Source of the DNA: a virus
Length of the DNA: 39,835 bases
IMG/VR virus record: IMGVR_UViG_3300048839_001349
Span: 1-39,835 of that record
Reading direction: 5' to 3' (one strand)
The notes below the pieces were generated by a model. That model had not been told where the DNA came from and did no database searches. It worked only from the letters and a program-made list of their open reading frames with translations. The stretch's first letter is position 1; each line of letters begins with the position of its first letter. Made by a program: the position numbers and the translations under genes. Shown one piece after another: positions 14,388 through 25,100 of the stretch.

Positions 14388-16984
14388 TGTCTTCGATCAC
14401 GCAAAGATCGTTTGCTAGTGGTGAAATCACTCCTGCCCTTTATGCCAGAGTAGATGTTTCTAAGTATGCCACAGGGCTAAAGACTCTGCGCAACATGTAT
14501 GTGATGAGGCATGGCGGGGCGACCAATAGGCCAGGGACACAGTTTGTTTGTGAGGTTAAAGATTCAACCACTGCGGTAAGGTTAGTGCCGTTTGTGTTTA
14601 ACACGGCTCAGACTTATATTTTAGAGTTTGGTGACACCTACATGCGCGTGATTAAAAATGGCGCTCAGGTGACTAACACCGCTCAAAACATTACAGGTGT
14701 AACGCAAGCAGATCCATGCGTAGTGACTATTGTAGGCCACGGTTATTCAACAGGTGATGAGGTTTACATTTCATCTGTGGGTGGGATGTCGGAGATTAAC
14801 GGAAGAAATTTTCGTATCACTTCACTATCAGCAGATACCTTTTCTTTACAAGATCTAAATGATGTAGATATAGATTCGAGTGCCTACACAGCATACACAT
14901 CAGGAGGGACGGCTGCTGATATCTATGAGATTGCTACTCCTTATGTGGAAGCAGATCTGATGGATTTTAAATTTGTGCAGTCTGCTGATGTGATAACCAT
15001 TGCTCATCCAGGCTATGCGCCGCGTACCCTATCTAGGTCAGGAGATACTAGTTGGTCACTAGCGGCAATAAGCTTTGCTCCTGAGATTGGCACTCCATCA
15101 GGGACGCCAACGGTGACTCCTGTGGGTGTGACTGGCTCAACAACTTACACTTATAAAATCACCGCAATTCATGCCACTACTTTTGAAGAGAGTTTAGCCT
15201 CTTCTGTGGGTACGACAACAACAGGGAATGCGACTCTAAGCTCAGCAAACTATAACACCATTTCATGGTCGGCTGTAAGTGGAGCTGGGCAATATAATAT
15301 CTATCGAGCATTAAATGGAGTTTATGGGTTTGTTGGGATCGCAGGATCTACAACCTTTAATGATATCGGTGCGGTTGATCCTGACACTTCTGACACTCCT
15401 CCGGCGGCAAGAAATCCTTTTTCCACCACAGGTGACTATCCTTCTTGTGTGACTTACTACCAGCAAAGACTACTCTTTGCCAATCAAGACAATGATACAG
15501 AAGCTTGCTATGCATCACGCACGGCTAATTTCTACAATTACACCACATCATCGCCCACTCAAGATGATGATGCTGTGACCTTTTCAATTGTTGGTAGGCA
15601 GGTAAATGAGATTCACAACATGATTGATCTTGGCACCTTGGTCTTGTTTACGGAGACAGGTGAGCATGCTGCTCAGGGTGATGCTGCGGGTTTGTTAACA
15701 CCTGGGCAAGTTAATTTGAAGCAATACTCTTACAATGGGTCTAAGTCTAATTTATCACCTATCATTGTTGGCAACACAGCGTTGTATGTGCAGGCAAGGG
15801 GAGGTGTAGTTAGGGATTTAGGTTTTGATTTTCAATCGGATGGTTATCGCGGAAATGATTTAACCATTTACTCTTCTCACTTAGTTGATGGTTACGAGTT
15901 AATTGATTGGGCATATCAGCAGATTCCTCATTCAATAGTGTGGGCAGTCAGAGATGATGGCGCACTGCTGGGCCTAACTTACATCAAAGAACAAGAGATG
16001 CTTGCTTGGCATCGACATGATTTTCAGACAGATACTTATGCAGAGAATGTGACCACAATCCCAGGGGCATCAGAGGATGAAGTTTACCTTGTGATTAACA
16101 GAGTGATTGATGGTTATGAGAAAAGATATGTAGAAAAGTTTAGCACAAGGTTTATTGATAACATCAAAGATGCTACGTTTTTAGACTCTCATTTATCCTA
16201 TGATGGAAGAAACACTTCTTTGTCTCACACGATGGCGCTTAGCGGTGGGACTAACTGGACTTACGATGAGACGTTGACATGTACATCTAGCACTGGTTTT
16301 TTCACAGCAGCAGATGTTGGTAATGAAATTCATTTTAATTTATCTGATGGCGGCATTGTTCGTTTTACGATTGAAGCTTACACCTCTTCGACTGTGGTTA
16401 CTGGGAAAGCCAACAGAACTGTGCCTGCTGAGATAAGATCCACGGTTACTTTGCTGTGGTCGAGAGCTGTTGATGAGATCAGTGGTCTTTGGCACTTAGA
16501 GGGTGAGAGTGTCTCTGTGTTTGCTGATGGTTATGTTGTAGCCAATCCAAACAACCCTAGTTACGCTGAGGTTACTGTGGAAGACGGCGCTATCACCTTA
16601 ACAGAATGTTATACGGTGATTCACATTGGCCTTCCTTATACATCAGACATTGAGACTTTAAACATAGACAACCCTGGTGGAGAGACCATTTCTGATAAGA
16701 AGTGCAATGTTTCTGCGGTAACTTTGTTTGTTGAGAAATCTCGAGGTGGCTGGGTTGGTGGCAAGACTCCAAGTGATAGTGATCTTTTGGATGGTTTGAC
16801 TGAGGTTAAGGTCAGAAGTTTTGAAGGATATGATGAGCCAGTGGAGTTAGTAACAGGCACCATGGATGTAAACATAAGAGCAGAGTGGAATAGCAATGGC
16901 AGGATTTTTATTAGACAAATAGATCCTTTGCCATGGACAGTGTTAGCAGTAGTACCAGCAGGTTTATTTCCATTTAAGGGGTAA
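14387..16984 (+). CDS. Tail nozzle protein (T7 gp12-like) with inserted domains
   Basis: An 865-residue tubular protein B analogue forming the end of the short tail. The N-terminus ITQRSFASGEITPALYARVD and NMYVMRHGGATNRPGTQFV are the nozzle family signature. At about residues 103-175 an FCCH-like segment occurs (VTIVGHGYSTGDEVYISSVG, then INGRNFRITSLSADTFSL). At about 237-345 there is a fibronectin-III-like segment (TTYTYKITAIHATTFEESLA, then GQYNIYRALNGVYGFVGIAG). The propeller-like body follows. Insertions of this kind lengthen the protein compared with T7 gp12 and could bind the host surface or the fibres. Start is coupled by TAATG. Confidence 0.92.
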   Translation: MSSITQRSFASGEITPALYARVDVSKYATGLKTLRNMYVMRHGGATNRPGTQFVCEVKDSTTAVRLVPFVFNTAQTYILEFGDTYMRVIKNGAQVTNTAQNITGVTQADPCVVTIVGHGYSTGDEVYISSVGGMSEINGRNFRITSLSADTFSLQDLNDVDIDSSAYTAYTSGGTAADIYEIATPYVEADLMDFKFVQSADVITIAHPGYAPRTLSRSGDTSWSLAAISFAPEIGTPSGTPTVTPVGVTGSTTYTYKITAIHATTFEESLASSVGTTTTGNATLSSANYNTISWSAVSGAGQYNIYRALNGVYGFVGIAGSTTFNDIGAVDPDTSDTPPAARNPFSTTGDYPSCVTYYQQRLLFANQDNDTEACYASRTANFYNYTTSSPTQDDDAVTFSIVGRQVNEIHNMIDLGTLVLFTETGEHAAQGDAAGLLTPGQVNLKQYSYNGSKSNLSPIIVGNTALYVQARGGVVRDLGFDFQSDGYRGNDLTIYSSHLVDGYELIDWAYQQIPHSIVWAVRDDGALLGLTYIKEQEMLAWHRHDFQTDTYAENVTTIPGASEDEVYLVINRVIDGYEKRYVEKFSTRFIDNIKDATFLDSHLSYDGRNTSLSHTMALSGGTNWTYDETLTCTSSTGFFTAADVGNEIHFNLSDGGIVRFTIEAYTSSTVVTGKANRTVPAEIRSTVTLLWSRAVDEISGLWHLEGESVSVFADGYVVANPNNPSYAEVTVEDGAITLTECYTVIHIGLPYTSDIETLNIDNPGGETISDKKCNVSAVTLFVEKSRGGWVGGKTPSDSDLLDGLTEVKVRSFEGYDEPVELVTGTMDVNIRAEWNSNGRIFIRQIDPLPWTVLAVVPAGLFPFKG

Positions 16985-16987
16985 GTT

Positions 16988-17479
16988 ATGGCAGCAATAT
17001 CTTCATTATTAATGGCGGGTGGCTCATTACTCTCAGCAGACGCTCAGGCCAAGGGCTATCAAATGCAGGGTAAGTACACTGAGGCCATGAATGCGATTAA
17101 TATTCGCAGAGCTGAGGTGCAAAAAAAAGATGCCCTTAAGCGTGGAGAAGAGGAGTCTCGACAGTACATGCAAAAGGTTAAGGGCATGGCTGGATCGCAA
17201 AAGGTCGCACTTGCCGCTCAGGGAATTAGTGTTGATGGTGGCTCGGCGGCAGACATCATGAAGGAAACTCAAGTCCTTGGATACGAAGATTCACTAAGAA
17301 TAAAAAACAATGCCTTTAGAGAGGCACTTGGTTTTGGGATGCAGCAACAAGAGTATGCAATGGACTCTGCAAGAGCAAGAGCTGATGCTAGTTCAAGAAG
17401 TTTTTCCACGTTATTAAGTGGCGGCATGCAGGCAGCAGGGCACTTTGCACAATGGGGCAAAGACTCGGGTAAGTTTTAA
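16988..17479 (+). CDS. Internal virion protein (T7 gp14-like)
   Basis: A 163-residue protein with an Ala/Gly-rich hydrophobic N-terminus (MAAISSLLMAGGSLLSADAQ) followed by a long charged helix region (AMNAINIRRAEVQKKDALKR) and GSQKVALAAQGISVDGGSAA, the pattern of gp14-type core proteins that leave the head with the DNA and form the outer-membrane part of the ejection channel. AAGGGG precedes the ATG. It is the first of three consecutive ejection-protein genes. Confidence 0.87.
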   Translation: MAAISSLLMAGGSLLSADAQAKGYQMQGKYTEAMNAINIRRAEVQKKDALKRGEEESRQYMQKVKGMAGSQKVALAAQGISVDGGSAADIMKETQVLGYEDSLRIKNNAFREALGFGMQQQEYAMDSARARADASSRSFSTLLSGGMQAAGHFAQWGKDSGKF

Positions 17480-17503
17480 TCCTGGTCTAAGAGGGGATAG
17501 TTA

Positions 17504-19159
17504 ATGCCAACGGTTCAAAGGTACACACAAGGGCAAGTGCAAGAGTCTGCTTTGCCCTCAAATAGGGTAGATGCCAGAGTAGCAGAAGGCGCTTTTGGTG
17601 TAGCTGAAGCTAAAGCCATTGGTGGTGCTATTGAGCAGGCCGGAAAGATTGTTAAAGACTACACTGACTATGCTGATCAGATTAAGATCATGGAAGCTGA
17701 GGGGCGTGCCACTGCGCTTGAGACAAGGCTTTTGTATGATAAAGATGTCGGGGCTTTAAATCAGAAAGGGAAAAACTCTTTTGGTCTGCCTGATACTGTT
17801 AAGGCTGACTACATAAAAGGCATTGAAGATATTCGTAAGGATTTAAACGAAAGACAAAAGCAGGCCTTTGAGAAGATTGTTGTTAATAAAGGTCTTGGTA
17901 TTGATCGCACAATCCAAAAGCATGTTAGCAATGAGATGCTTAGCTATGATACTCAAGAAACTGAGAGCTACTTGCAGACAAAGCGAGATGCTGCAGTAGC
18001 TGCCTACAATGATCCACAAAAAGTACAGGGTTTAATTGAAGACCAACAATTGGCACTCATGGCTCATGCACAAAGGCATGGCCTACCTTCTGAGTGGGTG
18101 AAGACAAAGGCTGAGGGAGCTGCCAGTCAGACTCATGCCACAGTCTTACAAATGATGATGAACAATGGGGATGATCTGGGGGCAGAGGCTTACTACACTG
18201 CCAACAAGGATTTTTTTATAGGTAAGGATAAGATTGCAGCAGAGAAGGATCTTGAAATTTCTAGCTTAAGAGGTCGCGGGCAAAGAACATCTGATGCCAT
18301 TATTGCTAAAGGATTAAGCATGTCTGAGGCAATGGAGGAAGCTCGAAAAGTTGAAGATCCTAAGCTAAGAGATGAGACGGTAAGAAGAGTTAGTGAAATT
18401 TATGTTCAAAAGCGTCAAGCCGAGCGCCTTGATCTTGAGCAAAGCCATATTGCGGCAACAGATCTGATTGAAAAGCATGGCACTGTGGATGCAATCCCGC
18501 CAAGTGTTTGGAATAAGTTTTCTCTTTCAGAGAGAAGTTCATTAATTAGATACGCAGACGCAAAGACATCTGGGAAAAACATTAAGACTAATTGGGAGAC
18601 CTATTACGAGTTTAAGACCATGGCTTCAAGTCCTGAGTTAAGGCAGAGCTTTATGGAGAAGAATTTGTATAAGCACAGGGATCAGTTTGCGGATGCTGAG
18701 TTTAAAGAATTAGTTAACATGCAAACTCAATTGCGCGGTGGGAAGTCTCCTAAAGAACTTGATGGATATCGCACAGATTCAATGATTGTGGCTGATGCTT
18801 TAAAAGAGATTAAAATTAAGCCAGGAAGTAAAGAGGGCGTGTTGTTTCATCGTAAGGTTGATGATGAGATCATGGCCTTTCAAGATCGGACAGGAAAGAA
18901 AGCCTCCAATAAAGATGTGCAGCAGATTGTAGATTTGTTGCGGATTAGAGGAGTTACAGAGCCAGGTGTTTTTTGGGGCACAAAGAAATATAATTTTGAG
19001 CGCATTCCTGGGGAGAAGTTTGATGTTAAGGCAGCAGATATTCCCAAAGAAGAGCGAGGCAAGATTGAAGAGGCTTTGCGCAGAAGTAACTTGCCAGTAA
19101 ACGATCAAGCAGTTCTTGAATTGTACACAAGGAAAATGAGGGTAAATCGTGGCTCTTAA
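17504..19159 (+). CDS. Internal virion protein (gp15-like position)
   Basis: A 551-residue, strongly helical, charged protein between the gp14-like and the giant polyvalent genes, where the second ejection protein belongs. It starts PTVQRYTQGQVQESALPSNR, a motif often seen at the start of these proteins; the rest is long amphipathic helices (TDYADQIKIMEAEGRATALE and similar). The C-terminal half contains a region KIKPGSKEGVLFHRKVDDEI. GAGGGG lies nine bases upstream of the ATG. Its stop lies inside the start of the next gene. Confidence 0.82.
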   Translation: MPTVQRYTQGQVQESALPSNRVDARVAEGAFGVAEAKAIGGAIEQAGKIVKDYTDYADQIKIMEAEGRATALETRLLYDKDVGALNQKGKNSFGLPDTVKADYIKGIEDIRKDLNERQKQAFEKIVVNKGLGIDRTIQKHVSNEMLSYDTQETESYLQTKRDAAVAAYNDPQKVQGLIEDQQLALMAHAQRHGLPSEWVKTKAEGAASQTHATVLQMMMNNGDDLGAEAYYTANKDFFIGKDKIAAEKDLEISSLRGRGQRTSDAIIAKGLSMSEAMEEARKVEDPKLRDETVRRVSEIYVQKRQAERLDLEQSHIAATDLIEKHGTVDAIPPSVWNKFSLSERSSLIRYADAKTSGKNIKTNWETYYEFKTMASSPELRQSFMEKNLYKHRDQFADAEFKELVNMQTQLRGGKSPKELDGYRTDSMIVADALKEIKIKPGSKEGVLFHRKVDDEIMAFQDRTGKKASNKDVQQIVDLLRIRGVTEPGVFWGTKKYNFERIPGEKFDVKAADIPKEERGKIEEALRRSNLPVNDQAVLELYTRKMRVNRGS

Positions 19160-22100
19160 TGAATACGACTCATTGCTAGTAAAAGATAAAGCTCCTGCAG
19201 GGAATGAATACGATGCCATGCTTGGAGATCTGCAAACCGAAAAAACAGGTCAAATGGCAGGGGCCATGCATGCAGCAGCAGAGATTGCGCCTGACTTTAA
19301 GGCCAACGCTTTAAAGCTAAGTAAAGAGTATTCTTTGCCTGTGGAAGTAGTAGAAAGAAACTATGATGATCTGGTAAAAAAAAAAGAGGCTTATCATACA
19401 GACTATGAGTCTATTTTAAAAAAAACACCTAAGCTTGCCGAGTGGATTGCAGACCCTAATAATGCAGCACTTTCAAAAGATGATCTAAAGGCATTAGGAA
19501 AACTCCATGAAAATGTTAATGAGTTTGAGGAAAACTCTGGCCTTTATAATGCGCTCTACTCTGGGCTAAATAGGTTTAACGAGGGGCTTGCAAAGACTCC
19601 TCAGTTTATTGGAAACCTTTCTTTAATCCCTAGTAATATTGTCAGAAAATCTTTGGACATGCCTCAGGTTAGTTATGGCACGGAAAACGAGCTTGCTAGT
19701 TACTATGCGGGGAATGCGCAAAAAGCAGAAGAGGCAACACCACTACTGCATGAGTCTGTCACTCAGGCGATTAGTGATGGTGAGTATGCTAGAGCAGGTA
19801 AGTCTTTGTTTTTACAGCTTGCTCACAATGCCCCTACTCAGATGGCACTTCTAGCGTCTAGTTACCTAGGAGCTCCTGCTGCAGGGCTTTCACTAGCAGG
19901 GCTTACCTCTGGTGCCCAGAAATCTAGTGAACTTTCTGAGAAAGGCTATGATCCTTTGGCAGCCACTTCTGTAGGGGCTTCTGTTGGTACTATAGAGGCA
20001 GGCTTTGAGAGCCTTGGCACTATGGGCATTTTAGCAAAGTGGGAAGGCGCTATTGCTAAAGGTTATGGCAAGGAAGTCTCTAAAGAGGTGATGAAGGATT
20101 TTGCTAAGACCATGGCTTACTCGTTTGCAGCAGAAGGGAATGAGGAGTTTTTAACCTCTTTAGCTCAAGACTTTACGGAGTATGCATCAGGGGTAAATCC
20201 TGAGGCCACAAGAGGGATGCTTCAAAGAGCGATGGATGCTGGTATTCTTGGCGCTGCTAGTGGTGGTTTGATGGTTGGCCCTAGTGGAGCTATGCAGGGA
20301 ATGCAGCGCATGAAGGTGGCAAATCAAGTAAGGGCAAATCAGGAGTTTTACCAAGCTCTTGGTAATGGTGTTGATGAGTCTAAGCTTAAGCAGCGCATGC
20401 CTGAGAAGATGAAAGAGTATGTTGAAAAGCTCACAAAAGATGGGCCACTTGAGAATGTGTTTATTCCTTTGGCAGCAATGGAGCAATACTTTCAGGAAAA
20501 GGGAGCAAGTCCTGTAAAGATGGCAGGAGAGCTTGGTATTTTGGAAGAGTATCAAGCGGCCAAGGAGATAGGGGTTGATGTAAAGATCCCTACTTCTAAA
20601 ATGGCAGAAAAGATTGCAGGCACTGAGCACTATCAAGCATTAGTGAATGATATCAAATTTGACCCTGAGCAGTTAACAGCTAATGAATTGGCCGCAGAGA
20701 GAGATGAGGCCAGGCGAAGGCTTGAGGCTGAGCAGAAAGATGTGGCTGAGAATGAGGAAACGATAAGAGCGCAAACTGCTGAGCAAGAGTCTGCTGAGAT
20801 TGGCAAGAGTGTTGGTGAGAGATTAAAAGAAATCGGCATTAGGGCACGAGATGCAAAGACCTATGGTCAGCTCTATGAGCGCATGTCTCTTACAATGTCG
20901 CAAAGATTGGGCATTACACCAAAAGAGTTTTTCGGGCGCTATGGTGTAAGGATAAACAATAGGCAAGTTATCCCTGGGGAGGGAGAGTCAGCGACCATGA
21001 ATGAGGGGGAAGTTCTTAACCAGTATGGTCAAGAGCGGCCCCCTCGAGTGCAGACAGAAGAGGATGGCTCTTTAAGTATTAACGAAGATGGAGTAAAGGC
21101 CTCGGGCAGTTTCATGGCTGAGGATGGTGGCATTGAGGATTTTATTAATCCTGATGGGATTTACACTGATGTTGTTGATTTAAGCAAAGAGGGTCTTGAT
21201 CAATTTGAGCGACCATTTCAGGTTGATGATATTGCAGTCAACCCTAGTATGCGTAGGTCAGGCGAAGGGACAAGAGCGCTTAGAGATCTTGAGAGTGCGG
21301 CGTTAAGTGAAGGTGCTGATGCTGTGTTTTTAAACGCGAGCCCAACTGGTACGTCTAACAAGGAGGCAGAGCTTGAGGGACTGATAAAGTTCTATGAGAA
21401 AAATGGTTATAAGGTAATAAGAAAAAGCGAAGGCAATGCGGAGATGTATAAGCCTTTGGCTCTGGCTGAGTACAATCAAACTCGCATGAGCCCACTTGGC
21501 TTTTACTCTCTGGTTGAAAATGAAATCGAAAAGATGAGTTTTAAAGAGATGCCAGCCAAGGATCTCATGGGACGCATTAAAAACATTCAGGGGGTTAAGA
21601 AGGAAGAGCTTGAATCATTGGGGTTAGAAGATTTCCTTAATTTAAAAGAAGGCAAAGTTTCTAAAGAAGAGGTGCTTGAGTTTGTTCGCAACAATGGCGT
21701 GCAGGTTGAGCAGATCATGCTTGGCAAAAAAGAAAATGATGATGGTAGTGAGGTCGGATTTACTGAGCCTGAGTTTGTGCCACTTTCTGAGATTGACAGA
21801 TATGCATACGATGATGCTGTTGAGTCAGAAGTTGATGACGATATTTATGAGAAAGAGGATAGTGACAGATACAAGCAAATTGTAGAATCTCTCAGGGACG
21901 AATACACAGATGAAGAGACTGGCAAGGTTGATGAAAGCGCCCTTGAAGATGCTGCCGTTAAGAAATTCACTGACGAACTATATGAGAGTCGTAGTGAGTA
22001 TATTGACAGTGAAGACTATTATGGTGCTCGGTACAGGATAACTGAAAAAAGTACTGGTTTTGAATTAATTGGCAATGATGATATTGGATGGTACTCATCC

Positions 22101-25100
22101 GATTTAGATAAACATTATGATGGCTACGCTGAGGAAGCAAAGATTAAATTTTTCTCTGATCTCATTGACAATGGTGATATTGACGATGGGATTAGCCAGA
22201 AAGACCTAATAAAGCCCTCCGATGTTAAGTGGTCACGTCCGGTCCCATCCTACCCCTCTGATGCAACAATCACCAAGAAGGCAAAAGCACTTTTAAAGGA
22301 TGAGCCAGCAAGAATGAGAGCGCTCTCAGAAGAGCGAAACTCAATGTTCAAAGATGACCCTGATGAGTTTTTAAAAGAAGTTGAGAATGATCTTTTGTTT
22401 GCAGCAAAAGAAGAGGTCAGGGTGCAGTATGAGGATGTAGAAAACGAAAAGAATAAATTTAAATTTAACATCACAAATGGTTATCCCAACGGATTTATTT
22501 TTGGCAGTAAAAAATCTGGATATAAATTTACGCTTACTCAAGAAGATGCTGATGGCAATGATCAGGAGACAGTAATTAATCTTGAGGCAAAAACTATTGA
22601 ATTAGCGAAAGAAGAGGCGCTGAGGCACTTAGTTGACAAGGGAGTGATCTCTCCCGAGCCAGAGCAAAAACCAGAGGCAGATGAAGCAAATGGTATAAAT
22701 AAGATTGTAGGTAAATCAAATTGGCAAAGCTACACTGTACCTGGGGAGAAAAGTAATTACAGAGAGTTACTGTTAACCTTGCCAAAAACAGAAAAGACTT
22801 TTACTTACGATACTCACTTTCGCGGCTACCAAAATTTTATGGCTCATGTCCGAATCAGTGATCGCATTGACGAAAATGGGAAGAAAACTCTTTTTATTGA
22901 AGAGATACAAAGTGACTGGCATCAGCAGGGGCGAGAGCGTGGCTACAAAGACGAAAATTATAAGAGACAGCTAGAAGAAATTGACAATAAACAATCATCC
23001 ATACTGTTAGAAATGGACAGCTTGGGCAAAAAGCTTGAAGCTGAGATTGACTTTAAAGCTGCTGGTTTTAGCAGGGTTAATTTATTTGATGCAATAAAAA
23101 CGTCAATCCGCGCTGAGATGGCTGAGACTTTTAGTATCAATAACGACATAGTTCTTGATGAGGCAATGCTTTATCAAGAGTTAAATCAAAAGCTCATTGA
23201 TTTAAGAAAACAGGCCAAGGAATTGGCCAAGCATGTCCCCGATGCGCCTTTTAAACAGACTGATGCATGGGCTTCGCTTGCAATAAAACGCATTATTCGT
23301 TTAGCAGCAGAAGAGAATTATGATGCTATATCATGGACACCTGCGGAGATCCATGTTGAACGGTGGGGCACTGATCATGTTTCATGGGTTAAGAACACTG
23401 AGGAAAGCTATGTTATTGTTGATGAGAGGGGCCAAGAGATAAAAAATCTTGGCATCATAAAAGATAAGCGCTTAGCTGAGCTTACTCTTGAGCGTTTAAC
23501 CAATCCTGACTATCTACAAAATGTTGAAAACTCGTTAATAGCTAAAGGCTTTGATGTTGATTTTTATAGGGAGCGCCATGACTACGCCTCAATGATGAGA
23601 GTAGCCGTGCGTGATTCTCTGATCAAAAAATCAGAGGCTGATCAATATCTCTCAATCAAAAATGCAAAGCAGGACGCCGTCACGACAGGAATGAAAGTAA
23701 AAAAACTTGATGATTTTTGGCTAGTAGGGTCAGCAGAGCAGCGCGGTGGAAATGCTGATGGGATGGATATTGAAGAGGTAGCTAGGGCCAGGGGCGAACT
23801 GCTCGAAAGAAATGGCGAGCGCGTAACAAACAGAGACGAATTAAAAGATGTTATTGCGAGCACTCTAGGAAGAGAGAAAACAGATCGCTCTCTTAATAGT
23901 CTCACTGACCGCGTTTGGAAAAAGATGCAAGCGGGAGATAGTCCTGATTCAAAAACTGGAGTCATTGAACCACGCAAAGAAGGTATGCAGTTTTTTTATG
24001 ATAAGCTTTTGCCGGATGTTGTTAAAAACATTTTAAAGAAAACAGATAAGAGCACAAAAATTGAAGTTACCACCGTACCTGGGACCGATGATCTGAAAGC
24101 TTTGTCTTTTGAAATCACGCCTCAGATTAAGAAGATCGCTCTTGAGCAAGGCTTTTCACTCTTTCAACCTGGCCAAGATGGGCCACTGGGAAAGATTGAG
24201 ATTGGTGCAAACTCAATTAACATTGCTTTATTAAAGGGCGCAGACAGATCAACTTTTATACATGAGACAGGTCACTTCATGCTTGAGGTCTTAAAAGATG
24301 TTTCCTCTCAGGAGAATGTCCCTGATAGTGTGAAGGAAGATGTTAAAGCACTTACATCTTGGCTAGGGGTTGAGGATCTTTCTCAGGTAGGCGTTGATCA
24401 GCATGAGCAATTTGCGCGTGGTTTTGAGGCTTACTTGATGGAGGGTAAGGCTCCAAGTAAGGCTTTGGCTAAAGCGTTTGCCAGGTTTAAACTATGGTTA
24501 ACGGATATCTACAAAACCATTAAGGGTTTAGACGTTGAGCTGACTCCTGAGGTCAGAGATGTCTTTGATCGGCTGGTGGCTTCCCAGGATGAGATCAATG
24601 CAGCAAAAGGTAAGCTTGAGTTTAAGAGTGTTTTTGGTGATCCATCAAAAGCAGGGCTGAGCGAAAAAGAGCAGCTTGAGTATCTCAATGCAATAGCTTG
24701 GGCAGAGATGGATGCTAAAGAGCAGCTTGATAGAAAGCTTATTGAAGAGGTTAATCGTAAGGCTGATCAAAAGTATAAGAAGAAATTCAAAGAGTTATAT
24801 GATGTAGAAATGGCTAAGGCAAAGGAATTACTGCCTTTCCGTGTGCTCGATGCAATCAAGTCAGACTTAAAACTTTCTACTAACGTGATGCGTGAACAAT
24901 ACCCTGCTTTTGCAGACTATGTTCCACATGGAACAATGGTCCTTGATGGTGGGAATCATCCTGATGTGGTGGCGCAGATCTTTGGTTATGAGAATGGGCA
25001 GCACATGCTTCAAGAAATTGTGCCCTACAGAAAAGGCATTAAAGACTTTGTTGAGACGGAAGTAGCCACACAGCTCAAGGCAGAGTTTCCTGAGTTATTA

